A stretch of 64,000 nt of DNA, from assembly GCF_040580765.1 (NCBI RefSeq), contig NZ_CP158687.1, positions 3,100,001-3,164,000 on the forward strand, read 5' to 3'. Position 1 is the first letter of the stretch. Each line of letters starts with the position of its first letter. The DNA is from Lentibacter algarum (GTDB taxonomy: Bacteria; Pseudomonadota; Alphaproteobacteria; Rhodobacterales; Rhodobacteraceae). The notes under the pieces were generated by a model. The model saw only the letters and a list, made by a program, of their open reading frames with translations, was not told the origin of the DNA and made no database searches. Below, piece by piece: positions 46,159 through 54,853 of this stretch. The position numbers and the translations under genes were made by a program.

Positions 46159-47133
46159 TTAGGCTTGAAGTGCGATATCGTCCATGATCTCTGCCAATGC
46201 CGCGCTGATCCTCGGCTCGGAGAGAGCATGTCCCGACAGGCCCACGATTTGGAGTTCGGCTTTTTCCATGGCCGTGGCCAGTTCATGCGCTGAAACGGGC
46301 GGACAAATCATATCAAATCGGCCCTGAACAATCCGAGTTGGAATATGTGAAATTGTTGCGCTGTTCTCCAATATGAAATTGTCACTCTCGAGGAATAGCC
46401 GATTGTGAAAGTAGTGGTTTTCCAAGCGCGCAAAAGCGCGGCAGAACGCGTCATTGGGGATGTAGAAGTTGCCCTCAGACTGTATCGACGCGAGCGTGTT
46501 TTCCCATGCTGTCCAAGCTTGTGCACACTTTAAGGCTTCGGCATCGTCCGTTCCAAAGAGTCGCTTGTTATAGGCGCTGACCAAATCATTGTGTTCTGCC
46601 TTGGGAATCGGGTCGAGAAAGCGCTCCCATATATCGGGCCAAAAGGCTCCAGCTCCACCACCATAAAACCAGTCAAGTTCGGTTTGGCGTCCAAGAAAAA
46701 CGCCGCGTAGTGTCATTGACCTAACTGGTTCTGGATGGGTGATAGCATAAATGAGGGAAAGTGTGGCGCCCCAGCTTCCGCCAAAAACGTGCCATGAAGT
46801 GATCTGGAGTTCATTGCGGATTGTTTCAATGTCTCGAACCAAATCCCAAGTTGTGTTGTTTTCGACCGATGCGAAAGGTTTTGAGCGTCCGCACCCGCGC
46901 TGATCAAATAGTATGATACGGTAATGCCGAGGATTGAAAAATCGCCGCATCGCTGGGCTGCACCCACCGCCAGGACCACCATGAAGAACCACGACGGGAA
47001 CGCCGGTAGGATTGCCTGACTGCTCAACATAGAGCATATGGCCGTCACCTGCGTCGATCATCCGCCTGTCAAAGGGTTCAATTGAGGGATACAGTCGCGC
47101 ACGAACGTTTTTTTCATCTACAGATTCGTGCAT
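46159..47133 (-). CDS. pip: proline iminopeptidase
   Basis: The alpha/beta-hydrolase releases N-terminal proline from peptides. The 324-residue protein has the oxyanion [18 protein letters not shown] and nucleophile elbow [11 protein letters not shown]. The remaining catalytic Asp and His lie toward the C-terminus ([18 protein letters not shown]). I use ATG 47131-47133 because GGAAAG lies seven bases upstream; an ATG seven codons earlier is possible. Divergent from ubiG. Confidence 0.93.
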   Translation of the reverse strand: MHESVDEKNVRARLYPSIEPFDRRMIDAGDGHMLYVEQSGNPTGVPVVVLHGGPGGGCSPAMRRFFNPRHYRIILFDQRGCGRSKPFASVENNTTWDLVRDIETIRNELQITSWHVFGGSWGATLSLIYAITHPEPVRSMTLRGVFLGRQTELDWFYGGGAGAFWPDIWERFLDPIPKAEHNDLVSAYNKRLFGTDDAEALKCAQAWTAWENTLASIQSEGNFYIPNDAFCRAFARLENHYFHNRLFLESDNFILENSATISHIPTRIVQGRFDMICPPVSAHELATAMEKAELQIVGLSGHALSEPRISAALAEIMDDIALQA

Positions 47134-47177
47134 GTCGTATCTTTCCAGACGCATCAGAGAAATTTGAGGGCCCGACT

Positions 47178-47924
47178 ATGCAAAACCAGACCAGAACAGT
47201 TGATCCAGCCGAGCTCGCCAAGTTTGAGGCGATGGCTGCCGAATGGTGGGACCCAAACGGCAAGTTTCGCCCTTTGCACCTGATGAACCCGTGCCGGCTT
47301 GATTATATTACGAAGCAAATTGCAGCGGAGTTCAATCGCAATCTGGCTGAACCTATGCCGTTCAAAGGTCTTCGGATTATTGATATCGGTTGTGGTGGAG
47401 GGCTTTTGAGCGAGCCACTTACACGCCTAGGGGCCGATGTCTTGGGCGCGGATGCCGCAGAAAAGAATATCAAAGTTGCAAAGCTACATGCCGAGCAGGA
47501 CGGCCTTAAGATAGATTATCGGGCTGTTACGGCAGAGGCTTTGGCGGATGCAGGAGAGCGGTTTGATGTTGTGGTGAATATGGAGGTTGTTGAGCATGTT
47601 GCTGATCCGCAGGACTACCTGATGGAATGCTCAAATCTGCTGAAGCCAGGGGGGCTGCACATCTGTTCAACTATCAACCGCAATGCAAAGAGTTTTACGA
47701 TGGCCATCATTGGTGCAGAATATGTCATGCGTTGGCTGCCCAAAGGTACGCATGAGTGGAATAAGTTCATTTCGCCTGATGAGCTTTTTGAGTTTATCGA
47801 AAAAGCTGGAATGCAGCCAATTGATCGAAAAGGGTTTGTGTTTAATCCGATCAGTTGGAGCTGGAAGATTTCTGATCGTGATTTGAGCGTTAACTATGTA
47901 ACCGCTGCTAAAAAGCCTGCTTAA
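47178..47924 (+). CDS. ubiG: ubiquinone biosynthesis O-methyltransferase
   Basis: UbiG performs the two SAM-dependent O-methylations in ubiquinone synthesis. The 248-residue protein has the class I SAM motif [15 protein letters not shown] (about 70-85), the UbiG-type N-terminus [19 protein letters not shown] and [13 protein letters not shown] chose ATG 47178; an upstream in-frame ATG would extend the gene into pip. It converges with the MarR gene, ending immediately before it. Confidence 0.95.
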   Translation: MQNQTRTVDPAELAKFEAMAAEWWDPNGKFRPLHLMNPCRLDYITKQIAAEFNRNLAEPMPFKGLRIIDIGCGGGLLSEPLTRLGADVLGADAAEKNIKVAKLHAEQDGLKIDYRAVTAEALADAGERFDVVVNMEVVEHVADPQDYLMECSNLLKPGGLHICSTINRNAKSFTMAIIGAEYVMRWLPKGTHEWNKFISPDELFEFIEKAGMQPIDRKGFVFNPISWSWKISDRDLSVNYVTAAKKPA

Positions 47925-48368
47925 TCACTCACCGCTCTCTAGCTTTAGGCGCATCTCACGCAAAACGGGAATTGCCGCACGAATATCGTCGGCGCCTTTC
48001 TCATCTACAAGTGTCCTGATGATTGGCTCGATTGCCGAAAGCGCGGCATCCCGCGCTTGTCTGCCAGCCGGGCTGATAGCAACCATTTTGCGGCGCGCGT
48101 CATCCCAATCTGGGCGGATGTGCACATATCCCGCCCACTCAAGCTTGTTGAGAGTGTTGGTCATCGCACCTTTGGTGACATGGAATACCTTCGCCAGTTG
48201 GGCGGGCGTTTTCTCGGAATTGGTATATGCTAAATGGGTCAGGACAGAGAAATGCGAAATCTCCATTCCTGCAGGTAGAATGCGTGTGAGTTTGTTTCTC
48301 AATAGCTGATCTGTGGCCAAAATTTCGCTGACCAGCGTGATTGCCAAAGAGCTTTGTTTATTGTTCAT
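47925..48368 (-). CDS. MarR-family transcriptional regulator
   Basis: The 147-residue winged-helix repressor-type protein has a helix-turn-helix in KTPAQLAKVFHVTKGAMTNT (about 54-73) and a wing containing HIRPDWDDARRKMVAISPAG. It is coupled to the nitrilase gene by a four-base overlap, so control of that operon is plausible. The ligand is unknown. Confidence 0.88.
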   Translation of the reverse strand: MNNKQSSLAITLVSEILATDQLLRNKLTRILPAGMEISHFSVLTHLAYTNSEKTPAQLAKVFHVTKGAMTNTLNKLEWAGYVHIRPDWDDARRKMVAISPAGRQARDAALSAIEPIIRTLVDEKGADDIRAAIPVLREMRLKLESGE

Positions 48369-49198
48369 TGCGGCCCCTCAAACACACTGGATTGCGTTAG
48401 GGATGCAACGCGCGAACGCGCTTTGGAAACTTCGCCGAGATCGATGTCAAAACAAGTAACACCTGGCTCAACGCCCGCATCGACAAGCACTTCTCCCCAA
48501 GGGGACACAACGAGAGAGTGCCCATAGGTGCGCCTCTCTTTCCCATCTTTCGTATAGTGCAAGCCTGTCTGCGCGGGGGCCAAAATATAAGCGCCGTTTT
48601 CAATCGCACGGGCACGCAAGAGTGCATGCCAATGGGCTTGGCCTGTTGTCTGCGCAAAGGCAGCGGGAACAGTTAATATCTCAGCGCCAGCTTGTGCCAG
48701 CGCGCGATACAGATGTGGAAAACGAACATCGTAGCAGACAGATAGGCCAACAATGCCAAAATCTGTTTTGGCTAGAACTGCTTTTGTTCCACGCTCGTAG
48801 GTTGCGCTTTCCCGGTAGCTTTCGGTTTCTGAAATATCGACATCAAACATATGAATTTTATCATACTTCGCGACAACTTTTCCCATCCGATCAATCAGAA
48901 AAGATCGGTTCGCAAACTTTCCTTCGACAGCTTCACTTTTCACCCCCAAAGACCCAATAAGAATAGACACTTCATGAGTCTCTGCGAGAGTCTTCATTCG
49001 TGCTAAAAATGGGTCGTTCTGTTCGAAATGAAGAACGTCTAAAAGCGTGGCCTTTGAAGCTGCAATGCAATTTGAAACTTCGGGAGTCAGAATGAATTTA
49101 GCACCGCATTCAACTGCCTCAATCACGAAAGCCTCACATGCAAGCAAGTTGGCATGTGGATCGGGTGTCGAGGTGAGCTGAACCAGTGCGACTTTCAT
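48365..49198 (-). CDS. carbon-nitrogen hydrolase (Nit-type amidase)
   Basis: The 277-residue nitrilase-superfamily enzyme has the catalytic triad Glu40 (ILTPEVSN), Lys in YDKIHMFDVD and Cys in LSVCYDVRFPHLYRAL. The sequence is closest in pattern to Nit1/Nit2-type omega-amidases or deaminated-glutathione amidases. Position beside a glutaredoxin gene fits the latter, but that is inference. It overlaps grxC by one base and the MarR gene by four. Confidence 0.88.
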   Translation of the reverse strand: MKVALVQLTSTPDPHANLLACEAFVIEAVECGAKFILTPEVSNCIAASKATLLDVLHFEQNDPFLARMKTLAETHEVSILIGSLGVKSEAVEGKFANRSFLIDRMGKVVAKYDKIHMFDVDISETESYRESATYERGTKAVLAKTDFGIVGLSVCYDVRFPHLYRALAQAGAEILTVPAAFAQTTGQAHWHALLRARAIENGAYILAPAQTGLHYTKDGKERRTYGHSLVVSPWGEVLVDAGVEPGVTCFDIDLGEVSKARSRVASLTQSSVFEGPQ

Positions 49199-49458
49199 CA
49201 GGCTTTCCCTAATGCTCCGTCAAGCTTTCCAGAGCTTTCAAGCGCGTAGAGGTCGTCGCATCCGCCGATTCCGATCCCATCGATAAAGATTTGCGGTACA
49301 GTGCGCGCACCATTGGCGCGCTCAATCATTTCTGGTTTGAGTTTTGGGTCCGTCAGAATGTTGTATTCAGTATAGTCTACGCCCTTGCTATCCAAAAGAC
49401 GTTTGGCAGCATGGCAAAACCCGCAAAGTGGGGAAGTGTAGATTTCAATATTTTTCAT
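49198..49458 (-). CDS. grxC: glutaredoxin 3
   Basis: This 86-residue dithiol glutaredoxin has active site Cys12-Gly-Phe-Cys15 (SPLCGFCHAAKRLLDSKG), TVPQIFIDG for glutathione binding and GGCDDLYALESSGKL at the end. It reduces protein disulfides with glutathione. It sits in a comF-grxC-nit-marR series; the usual motif is CPYC, so CGFC is a mild variant. Confidence 0.95.
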   Translation of the reverse strand: MKNIEIYTSPLCGFCHAAKRLLDSKGVDYTEYNILTDPKLKPEMIERANGARTVPQIFIDGIGIGGCDDLYALESSGKLDGALGKA

Positions 49459-49490
49459 TTGGCCCTCAAAGATCAGTGTTGAGGCGGAAC

Positions 49491-50240
49491 TTAATCATTC
49501 TTTGCTGCACGTGCCAGAAAAACCACCCGCACACTCGCAACATCGTTTTTAAGACAGGCCTCAGTCGCAGCACTAAGGGTCGCTCCCGTGGTCATTACGT
49601 CGTCTACAAGTACGATGTGGCGGCCTCGCGTTTGAATTTCCATTTTGGAATTGAAGCTGATTGCATTTTGAAGCCAGAGTTCACGCTCTTCTCGATCGAG
49701 TCCAAAAAGCGGTGGTGTACGCTTGGTGCGCTTCAGCAATGAAGGAGCATGCTCAAATTTACCTATTCGTGAGAGGCTCTGTGACAGAAGCTCTGATTGA
49801 TTATATTTACGCTTGAGGAGGCGTGTCCAATGAAGCGGGACAGGCGCGATAATAGGGTTTTCGGGCAATATCGGTTGCAGTGTCTTCATCAGCCAAGGTC
49901 CCGCAGCCGTGGCGATTTCAGCACGATCTGCATATTTAAGTTCCCAAACAAGCTTCTTTGCGCCGTCTCTATATAGGAAGGTTGCGCGTGCGGCTTTCCA
50001 TTTTCGTGGCGTATGGAGACAATCGTCGCAAAGCTCTTCATCGCTTGATGGGCCAGGCAGCGGGCAGCCACAACCGTTGCACACAAGGCCTGCTATGAAA
50101 TGTGATGCAAGCCAGCATTTGCTACAGAGACCAACTTGACCTTCGATATTTGTGCCGCAGCTTAAACATGCGCTTGGGTAAACTGTGTGAACTAGTGTTT
50201 GTATCCCTGACCGCCAGCCCATATTCCTAAACCATGACAT
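49491..50240 (-). CDS. ComF-family phosphoribosyltransferase-like protein
   Basis: The roughly 249-residue protein has an N-terminal zinc-finger-like cysteine array (CLSCG...CSKC...CNGCGCPL...CDDC) and a C-terminal PRTase domain with the PRPP motif IVLVDDVMTTGATL. ComF is linked to DNA uptake in competent bacteria; in others its role is unclear. The ATG at 50238-50240 is used; 50222 is an alternative. It starts back-to-back with the methyltransferase gene. Confidence 0.85.
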   Translation of the reverse strand: MSWFRNMGWRSGIQTLVHTVYPSACLSCGTNIEGQVGLCSKCWLASHFIAGLVCNGCGCPLPGPSSDEELCDDCLHTPRKWKAARATFLYRDGAKKLVWELKYADRAEIATAAGPWLMKTLQPILPENPIIAPVPLHWTRLLKRKYNQSELLSQSLSRIGKFEHAPSLLKRTKRTPPLFGLDREERELWLQNAISFNSKMEIQTRGRHIVLVDDVMTTGATLSAATEACLKNDVASVRVVFLARAAKND

Positions 50241-51085
50241 CTCGTGACCTACACACAGACCGCGCCGCCTTGAAGCGCCAACGCCAACGCGCATTCCCTG
50301 GCGAGGCGGCTTTTGTGCATGAGGCAGCGATTGATGAGATGGAGTATCGGCTAACCTTGGTTAACAGAACGTTTACCAAGCCACTACTGATCTCAGGTAC
50401 CCCGACAATCTGGCAGTCAGCCTTTCCAAATTTCACCCCTATTGCCGACGAAGAAACATTGGATTGCAAACCCCAGTTCAATGATCTGGTTTTACACGCT
50501 ATGTCGCTCCATTGGGCCAACGACGTGGTTGGACAGCTTATTCAGGCGCGCAATGCGTTGATACCAGATGGGCTGTTCATTGGGTGTATGTTTGGCGGAA
50601 GCACCCTGAATGAGCTTCGCAAATGTTTAAGCGAAGCTGAGATCGCGCTGACAGGCGGCCTTAGCCCGCGTGTTGCAATGTGTGCCGAGATTCGTGATCT
50701 CGGACAATTGATGCAGAGAGCGGGATTTGCACTTCCTGTTGCGGATAAAATCACACTTACAGCAAGCTATGACAGCATTTTTCATCTGTCTCACGACTTA
50801 AGGCGTATGGGGGAGGTAAATGCGCTGGCTTTGCGCAAGCGTACCTTTGAAAAAAGAGAGTTGTTCCGCCTTGCCGATGAGATTTACAAAGAGCACTTCT
50901 CTGATGACAATGGCCGTATCATTGCGACCTTCGAAATTGTCTTTCTCACAGGCTGGGCGCCGCATAAAAGCCAGCAAAAACCGCTCAGACCTGGCTCTGC
51001 TCAAGCTCGTTTGGCGGACGCTTTAAAGACTAATGAGCTTAAATTTCCTGACCCTGACGTACATATAAAGAACGGTGACACCTAG
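50234..51085 (+). CDS. SAM-dependent methyltransferase, BioC/NDUFAF5-like
   Basis: The 283-residue protein lacks a crisp GxGxG loop, but LVLHAMSLHWANDVVGQLIQ and LIPDGLFIGCMFGGSTL match the methyltransferase family of mitochondrial NDUFAF5 and bacterial BioC-like proteins. The start RDLHTDRAALKRQRQRA is typical of that alphaproteobacterial group. A role in arginine hydroxylation or respiratory complex I assembly is inferred from NDUFAF5 only. It abuts hemH directly. Confidence 0.8.
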   Translation: MTSRDLHTDRAALKRQRQRAFPGEAAFVHEAAIDEMEYRLTLVNRTFTKPLLISGTPTIWQSAFPNFTPIADEETLDCKPQFNDLVLHAMSLHWANDVVGQLIQARNALIPDGLFIGCMFGGSTLNELRKCLSEAEIALTGGLSPRVAMCAEIRDLGQLMQRAGFALPVADKITLTASYDSIFHLSHDLRRMGEVNALALRKRTFEKRELFRLADEIYKEHFSDDNGRIIATFEIVFLTGWAPHKSQQKPLRPGSAQARLADALKTNELKFPDPDVHIKNGDT

Positions 51086-52144
51086 ATGCAAAAGCCAAAA
51101 CAAGCAGACTTCGATGCAAGCCATTTGCCCGTAGAGCACCCCGCGGTTAAGAAACCAAAGATTGGTGTCTTGATGGCGAATTTGGGTACGCCAGACAATT
51201 ACGACTACTGGTCGATGCGGAGGTATCTCAACGAGTTTTTGTCTGATCGCCGGGTGATCGATTACGCTCCGTGGAAGTGGCAGCCGCTGTTGCAGCTTAT
51301 CATCTTAACCAAGCGACCGTTTGCGAGCGGTGCAGCCTACAAATCAATCTGGAATGAAGCTGAGGGCGAGAGCCCATTGATGACGATTACAAAAGAGCAG
51401 ACAGCTGCTGTGCGTGAACGGATTGAGGCAGAGTATGGCGGGGAGGTCATGGTGGATTTCTGCATGCGCTATGGCAATCCCTCGACAGACAGCAAGGTTG
51501 CTGAGATGATTGCTGCCGGCTGCGACCGCGTGTTGTTTTTCTCGCTTTATCCGCAATATGCGGGTGCAACGATGGCGACAGCCAATGACCAGTTCTTTCG
51601 TGCAATGATGAAAGAGAAGTGGCAGCCTTCGATACGCACTGTTGCGCGCTATTTTGATGATACCCGTTATATTGATGCCTTGGCGCGCTCGATTGAAGCA
51701 TCCGTGGCGGAAATGGACGAGCGCCCGGAAACACTTGTGGTGTCTTATCACGGCATGCCAAAGCGCTATTTGCTTCAGGGCGATCCGTACCATTGCCAGT
51801 GTCAAAAAACGACGCGGCTTTTGCGCGAGCGGCTTGGCTGGAGTGACATCGAAATTGTAACAACCTTCCAGTCAGTCTTTGGTCCGGAAGAATGGCTCAA
51901 GCCTTACACCGTAAAAGAAGTGGCGCGCCTCGCAGAAGAAGAGGGTAAGCGGCGTATAGCCGTTGTAGCGCCAGCATTTTCGGCTGATTGCATCGAAACG
52001 CTTGAGGAAATCAATGAAGAGATCAAGGAAGCCTTCGAGGAAGCTGGCGGCGAAGTCTTTCACTATATCCCTTGCCTGAACGCAGGCGAAGAGCATGTCA
52101 CGTTTCTTACGGATCTTATCAAAGAGAATATACAGGGCTGGTAA
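51086..52144 (+). CDS. hemH: ferrochelatase
   Basis: Ferrochelatase inserts ferrous iron into protoporphyrin IX, the last step of heme synthesis. The 352-residue protein has IGVLMANLGTPDNYDYWSMR, the catalytic His in VVSYHGMPKRYLLQGDPYHCQ, and a C-terminal VVAPAFSADCIETLEEI with the conserved acidic residues. It follows the methyltransferase gene without a gap and ends at a strong terminator. Confidence 0.97.
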   Translation: MQKPKQADFDASHLPVEHPAVKKPKIGVLMANLGTPDNYDYWSMRRYLNEFLSDRRVIDYAPWKWQPLLQLIILTKRPFASGAAYKSIWNEAEGESPLMTITKEQTAAVRERIEAEYGGEVMVDFCMRYGNPSTDSKVAEMIAAGCDRVLFFSLYPQYAGATMATANDQFFRAMMKEKWQPSIRTVARYFDDTRYIDALARSIEASVAEMDERPETLVVSYHGMPKRYLLQGDPYHCQCQKTTRLLRERLGWSDIEIVTTFQSVFGPEEWLKPYTVKEVARLAEEEGKRRIAVVAPAFSADCIETLEEINEEIKEAFEEAGGEVFHYIPCLNAGEEHVTFLTDLIKENIQGW

Positions 52145-52147
52145 AAC

Positions 52148-52186
52148 AAAAAACGGCAGCCCGAGGGCTGCCGTTTTGCTTTTTCC
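52148..52186. terminator. bidirectional rho-independent terminator after hemH
   Basis: AAACGGCAGC and GCTGCCGTTT pair around a CCGAGG loop, with A-run before and TTTTGCTTTTT after. It also ends the leftward small-protein gene. Confidence 0.9.
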
Positions 52187-52198
52187 CGAAGGAAAAAA

Positions 52199-52378
52199 TT
52201 AGTTTGCTACTGCTGCCGCAACTGCGATCAGAAGAAGGAGTGGGATAGCCATGCCACCTGAAGAACCAGCTGCTTCTTCGACGATAACTGGTGCTTCGAT
52301 GATTGGGTCTGACATGTTGCCAGCTGAAGCTGCAGAAGCTGCGGCTACAAATGCTGTCGCGATAACGAGTTTCTTCAT
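52199..52378 (-). CDS. small exported protein with C-terminal hydrophobic end
   Basis: The 59-residue product opens with a signal peptide (MKKLVIATAFVAAASAASAG). A short acidic stretch (MSDPIIEAPVIVEEAAGSSG) follows, then a hydrophobic tail (MAIPLLLLIAVAAAVAN) that could span the membrane. GGAGG lies eight bases before ATG 52376-52378. Similar tiny exported proteins are common in this bacterial group, but no function is known to me. Confidence 0.72.
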   Translation of the reverse strand: MKKLVIATAFVAAASAASAGNMSDPIIEAPVIVEEAAGSSGGMAIPLLLLIAVAAAVAN

Positions 52379-52511
52379 TTTTTCCTCCAGAATTTGAACG
52401 CGTGAACTAAGCACGGTCCAATACTTGTTTCGTAGTTCAGTCTTAATCAGTATAATAAGGGCTTTGCAAACCTAATGTAGCGCTTTGCCGCTCAACTCCG
52501 TCCGCGTATCG

Positions 52512-53117
52512 TCAAATTAGCAACACTTGCGTGCCAACTTTTGTCAAATCGAAGAGTTCGGCGATATGTTCGTTGTAAAGTCCAATACAACCGTTCGATG
52601 ATCGACGACCAATTTTTCGCGTGTCGTGTGTTCCGTGGATGCGATAATAGGTCCACGACAAGTAGAGCGCGTGTGTTCCAAGAGGGTTATCAGGACCGGG
52701 CCCTACGAACTCTGGCCACTCCGGGTTGCGCTCCCGCATAGAAGGCGTAGGTCGCCAGCTGGGTCCCTCAACCTTTTGTACAATTGCCGTTCGGCCAAGG
52801 CGCGTAAGGTCTTCTGTGAGCGGGACGCTGGTCGGATAAAGTTTGTAGATTGATTGATTTTCAGACCAATAATGCAAGGCTCTTGACGTCGTATCTACAA
52901 GGCATGCCCCATTTTTTAAGTTGTCAAAATAGGGCTCCCAGCTCAGTGAGCGGAAGCTTGAAATATTGCGGCGTACCACTTCGCTCAAATCCCGCTCGAC
53001 TTCAACGGTTTCTGCGCCGTTTACGCTGGTTGTTTGCGACAAAGCAGGTGTAGCCAAAAGGGCTGTTGAACCCGTTAAAAAACCACGGCGGTTCATTGAA
53101 CTATTAAAATTTGACAT
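52512..53117 (-). CDS. L,D-transpeptidase (YkuD domain)
   Basis: The 201-residue enzyme likely makes 3-3 peptidoglycan cross-links or attaches protein to the wall. An N-terminal Tat-like signal (MNRRGFLTGSTALLATPALS, from residue 8) is followed by the YkuD domain with IHGTHDTRKIGRRSSNGCIG, giving the catalytic His and Cys. GGAGA precedes the ATG. A second L,D-transpeptidase lies 700 bases away with a CAP protein between. Confidence 0.9.
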   Translation of the reverse strand: MSNFNSSMNRRGFLTGSTALLATPALSQTTSVNGAETVEVERDLSEVVRRNISSFRSLSWEPYFDNLKNGACLVDTTSRALHYWSENQSIYKLYPTSVPLTEDLTRLGRTAIVQKVEGPSWRPTPSMRERNPEWPEFVGPGPDNPLGTHALYLSWTYYRIHGTHDTRKIGRRSSNGCIGLYNEHIAELFDLTKVGTQVLLI

Positions 53118-53276
53118 CGGACGTCTCCGGTAACGTTTTCAAAGCCGTATATATGGTTCTTGAGCCTCAGTCGCAAATCAAACCTTTGTAATAGGCGGTT
53201 TTGATCAGAACGGGATTTGCGTGAGCCGAGAAACCCCGCTAAAGCAAAACAGCAAAATCTTTTCGAAAGGGTTGTT

Positions 53277-53789
53277 ATGCGCTTTATTGGTTCTATTCTG
53301 GTTGCAGCTGTTTTGTTGACCGCGTGTACAGCAGGCACGACAACGCCGCAAATGGGGGCTGACGGCAAGCCGTTGCCCAAACTTTACCGTATCTCCAACC
53401 ATGCCACGAATAAGATTCAATTTCGAATTCTTGATTCGGTGAATTCTCTCCGTCAGGCTGCCGGTACTTCTGAAGTTGCTATGAATGCGCAGCTGATTGC
53501 CGCTGCGGAGACACATTCTCGTGATATGTCAGCGCAAAACCGACCTTGGCACTTTGGGTCTGATGGCTCTTCTCCCATCGACCGCGTCCTCCGGCTTGGG
53601 TACTCTGGGCCATTACTAGGAGAGCTTATTTCCGAAACTTATGAAACTGAGCTTGAAACGCTTGGGGCATGGATGGAAAAGCCTGATACGCGTGCAATTC
53701 TGCTAGACAAGCGAGCAACCAATATGGGCTTCGCATGGTATCAGGAAAGCACAGGCAAGATCTGGTGGACGCTGATCATGGGCGGCTAA
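53277..53789 (+). CDS. CAP-domain lipoprotein
   Basis: The 170-residue protein has a lipoprotein signal with lipobox LLTAC (about residues 13-17) and a CAP/SCP-like domain (LDSVNSLRQAAGTSEVAMNA, AAAETHSRDMSAQNRPWHFG, with a conserved WTLIMGG end). ATG 53277 is preceded by GAAAGGG. CAP proteins are extracellular with varied roles, and the active one here is unknown. It sits between two L,D-transpeptidase genes. Confidence 0.82.
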   Translation: MRFIGSILVAAVLLTACTAGTTTPQMGADGKPLPKLYRISNHATNKIQFRILDSVNSLRQAAGTSEVAMNAQLIAAAETHSRDMSAQNRPWHFGSDGSSPIDRVLRLGYSGPLLGELISETYETELETLGAWMEKPDTRAILLDKRATNMGFAWYQESTGKIWWTLIMGG

Positions 53790-53825
53790 GTGCCCCAGTA
53801 TTTGCAGACAAAAAGGTTTGTGAGC

Positions 53826-54323
53826 CTACTGCTTGATCAGAATAGGCGTACCATTTTTGACCATTGAATAGATTTCTTCCATTTGCCGGTCAGTCACCGC
53901 AATGCATCCAGCCGTCCAATCGCGTTTGCCGTCTCTATATTTCTTGGGACGACCATGGATAAAAATATCGCCTCCCGGGCTTTTGCCAAGCGCACGCGCA
54001 CGGGCGATATCGTCGACGTTCGGATATGAAATACCGATAGAGAGATGGAACTCACTGTTCGGGTTTCGACGATTGATGATGTATTGGCCTTCAGGTGTTC
54101 GCCCGTCGCCCTCAATACTTTTGTGCCCTCGAGGGCTAAAGCCGAGGTGAACATTGTAGGACTTGAGTACACGGGTCCCGTTCAAAAGATACAGTTTACG
54201 GGCGTCTTTTTCGACGAGGACTTGTGTGACTGCCGGCCCAGTATAGCTTTTGAATTTGGATGAAGAGCATCCAGCCATCAACAAAATTGATAAGAGAACT
54301 CCCAAGAGTTTTACCGCACGCAT
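53826..54323 (-). CDS. L,D-transpeptidase lipoprotein
   Basis: The 165-residue protein has a lipobox (LLMAGC, about 14-19) and a YkuD-type catalytic stretch: IFIHGRPKKYRDGKRDWTAG followed by CIAVTDRQM, giving His and Cys. It belongs to the smaller YafK-like branch, several of which act in wall-protein detachment rather than cross-linking. Which applies here is not known. It faces the CAP gene. Confidence 0.88.
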   Translation of the reverse strand: MRAVKLLGVLLSILLMAGCSSSKFKSYTGPAVTQVLVEKDARKLYLLNGTRVLKSYNVHLGFSPRGHKSIEGDGRTPEGQYIINRRNPNSEFHLSIGISYPNVDDIARARALGKSPGGDIFIHGRPKKYRDGKRDWTAGCIAVTDRQMEEIYSMVKNGTPILIKQ

Positions 54324-54390
54324 ATTTTTGCTCGCATTTGCCTACAGTGGTTATTTACCAACCTTCCTTAAATGCTGCACTCTTTTTTGC

Positions 54391-54696
54391 TTAATCTAGT
54401 TGGTATTTTTCCAAAAACTGCTTCTTTGACGCGTTATAGCAGGACAGCAGCGCCGAAATTTCAATTTGATTGGCTGCTCGCTCTCCTTGGCGGCATTTCT
54501 CCGCAAAATCTTCAAATCCGAGATTGAGGGCGCTTCCCTTTAGAAAATGCATGCTTGCGGGCAGTTCGGCGACGGGCTTGTCAGTCAGGGTTGCAAGCTC
54601 TTCCTCGACCTCTTGAAGAAAAACTTCAACAATTTCACCAAAATCATCTACCCCGATGTCCTCGCGTAGCTCGTCTGCTTTGTTCCAGTTGATCAT
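54391..54696 (-). CDS. histidine phosphotransfer (Hpt) domain protein
   Basis: The 101-residue stand-alone Hpt has phospho-acceptor His50 in ASMHFLKGSALNLGFEDF and the usual four-helix pattern. It probably passes phosphate to or from a response regulator, the best candidate being the divergent receiver-phosphatase gene beside it. I start at ATG 54694-54696; a TTG eight codons upstream is possible. No hybrid kinase is in the window. Confidence 0.85.
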   Translation of the reverse strand: MINWNKADELREDIGVDDFGEIVEVFLQEVEEELATLTDKPVAELPASMHFLKGSALNLGFEDFAEKCRQGERAANQIEISALLSCYNASKKQFLEKYQLD

Positions 54697-54853
54697 GGTG
54701 GCCAAACCCTTTTGTGCCAAGACACGTTACCGACTGGAAGTTAAGAGAAAGCAAAAAGACCTGTAAAAAGAGACTAGATATCTTCACTTCGGCTTAAGGC
54801 GATATGGCTAGTTTGCTGCGGAAGCGGTGTGCTGAACATGCCCAGGGTAAGAA

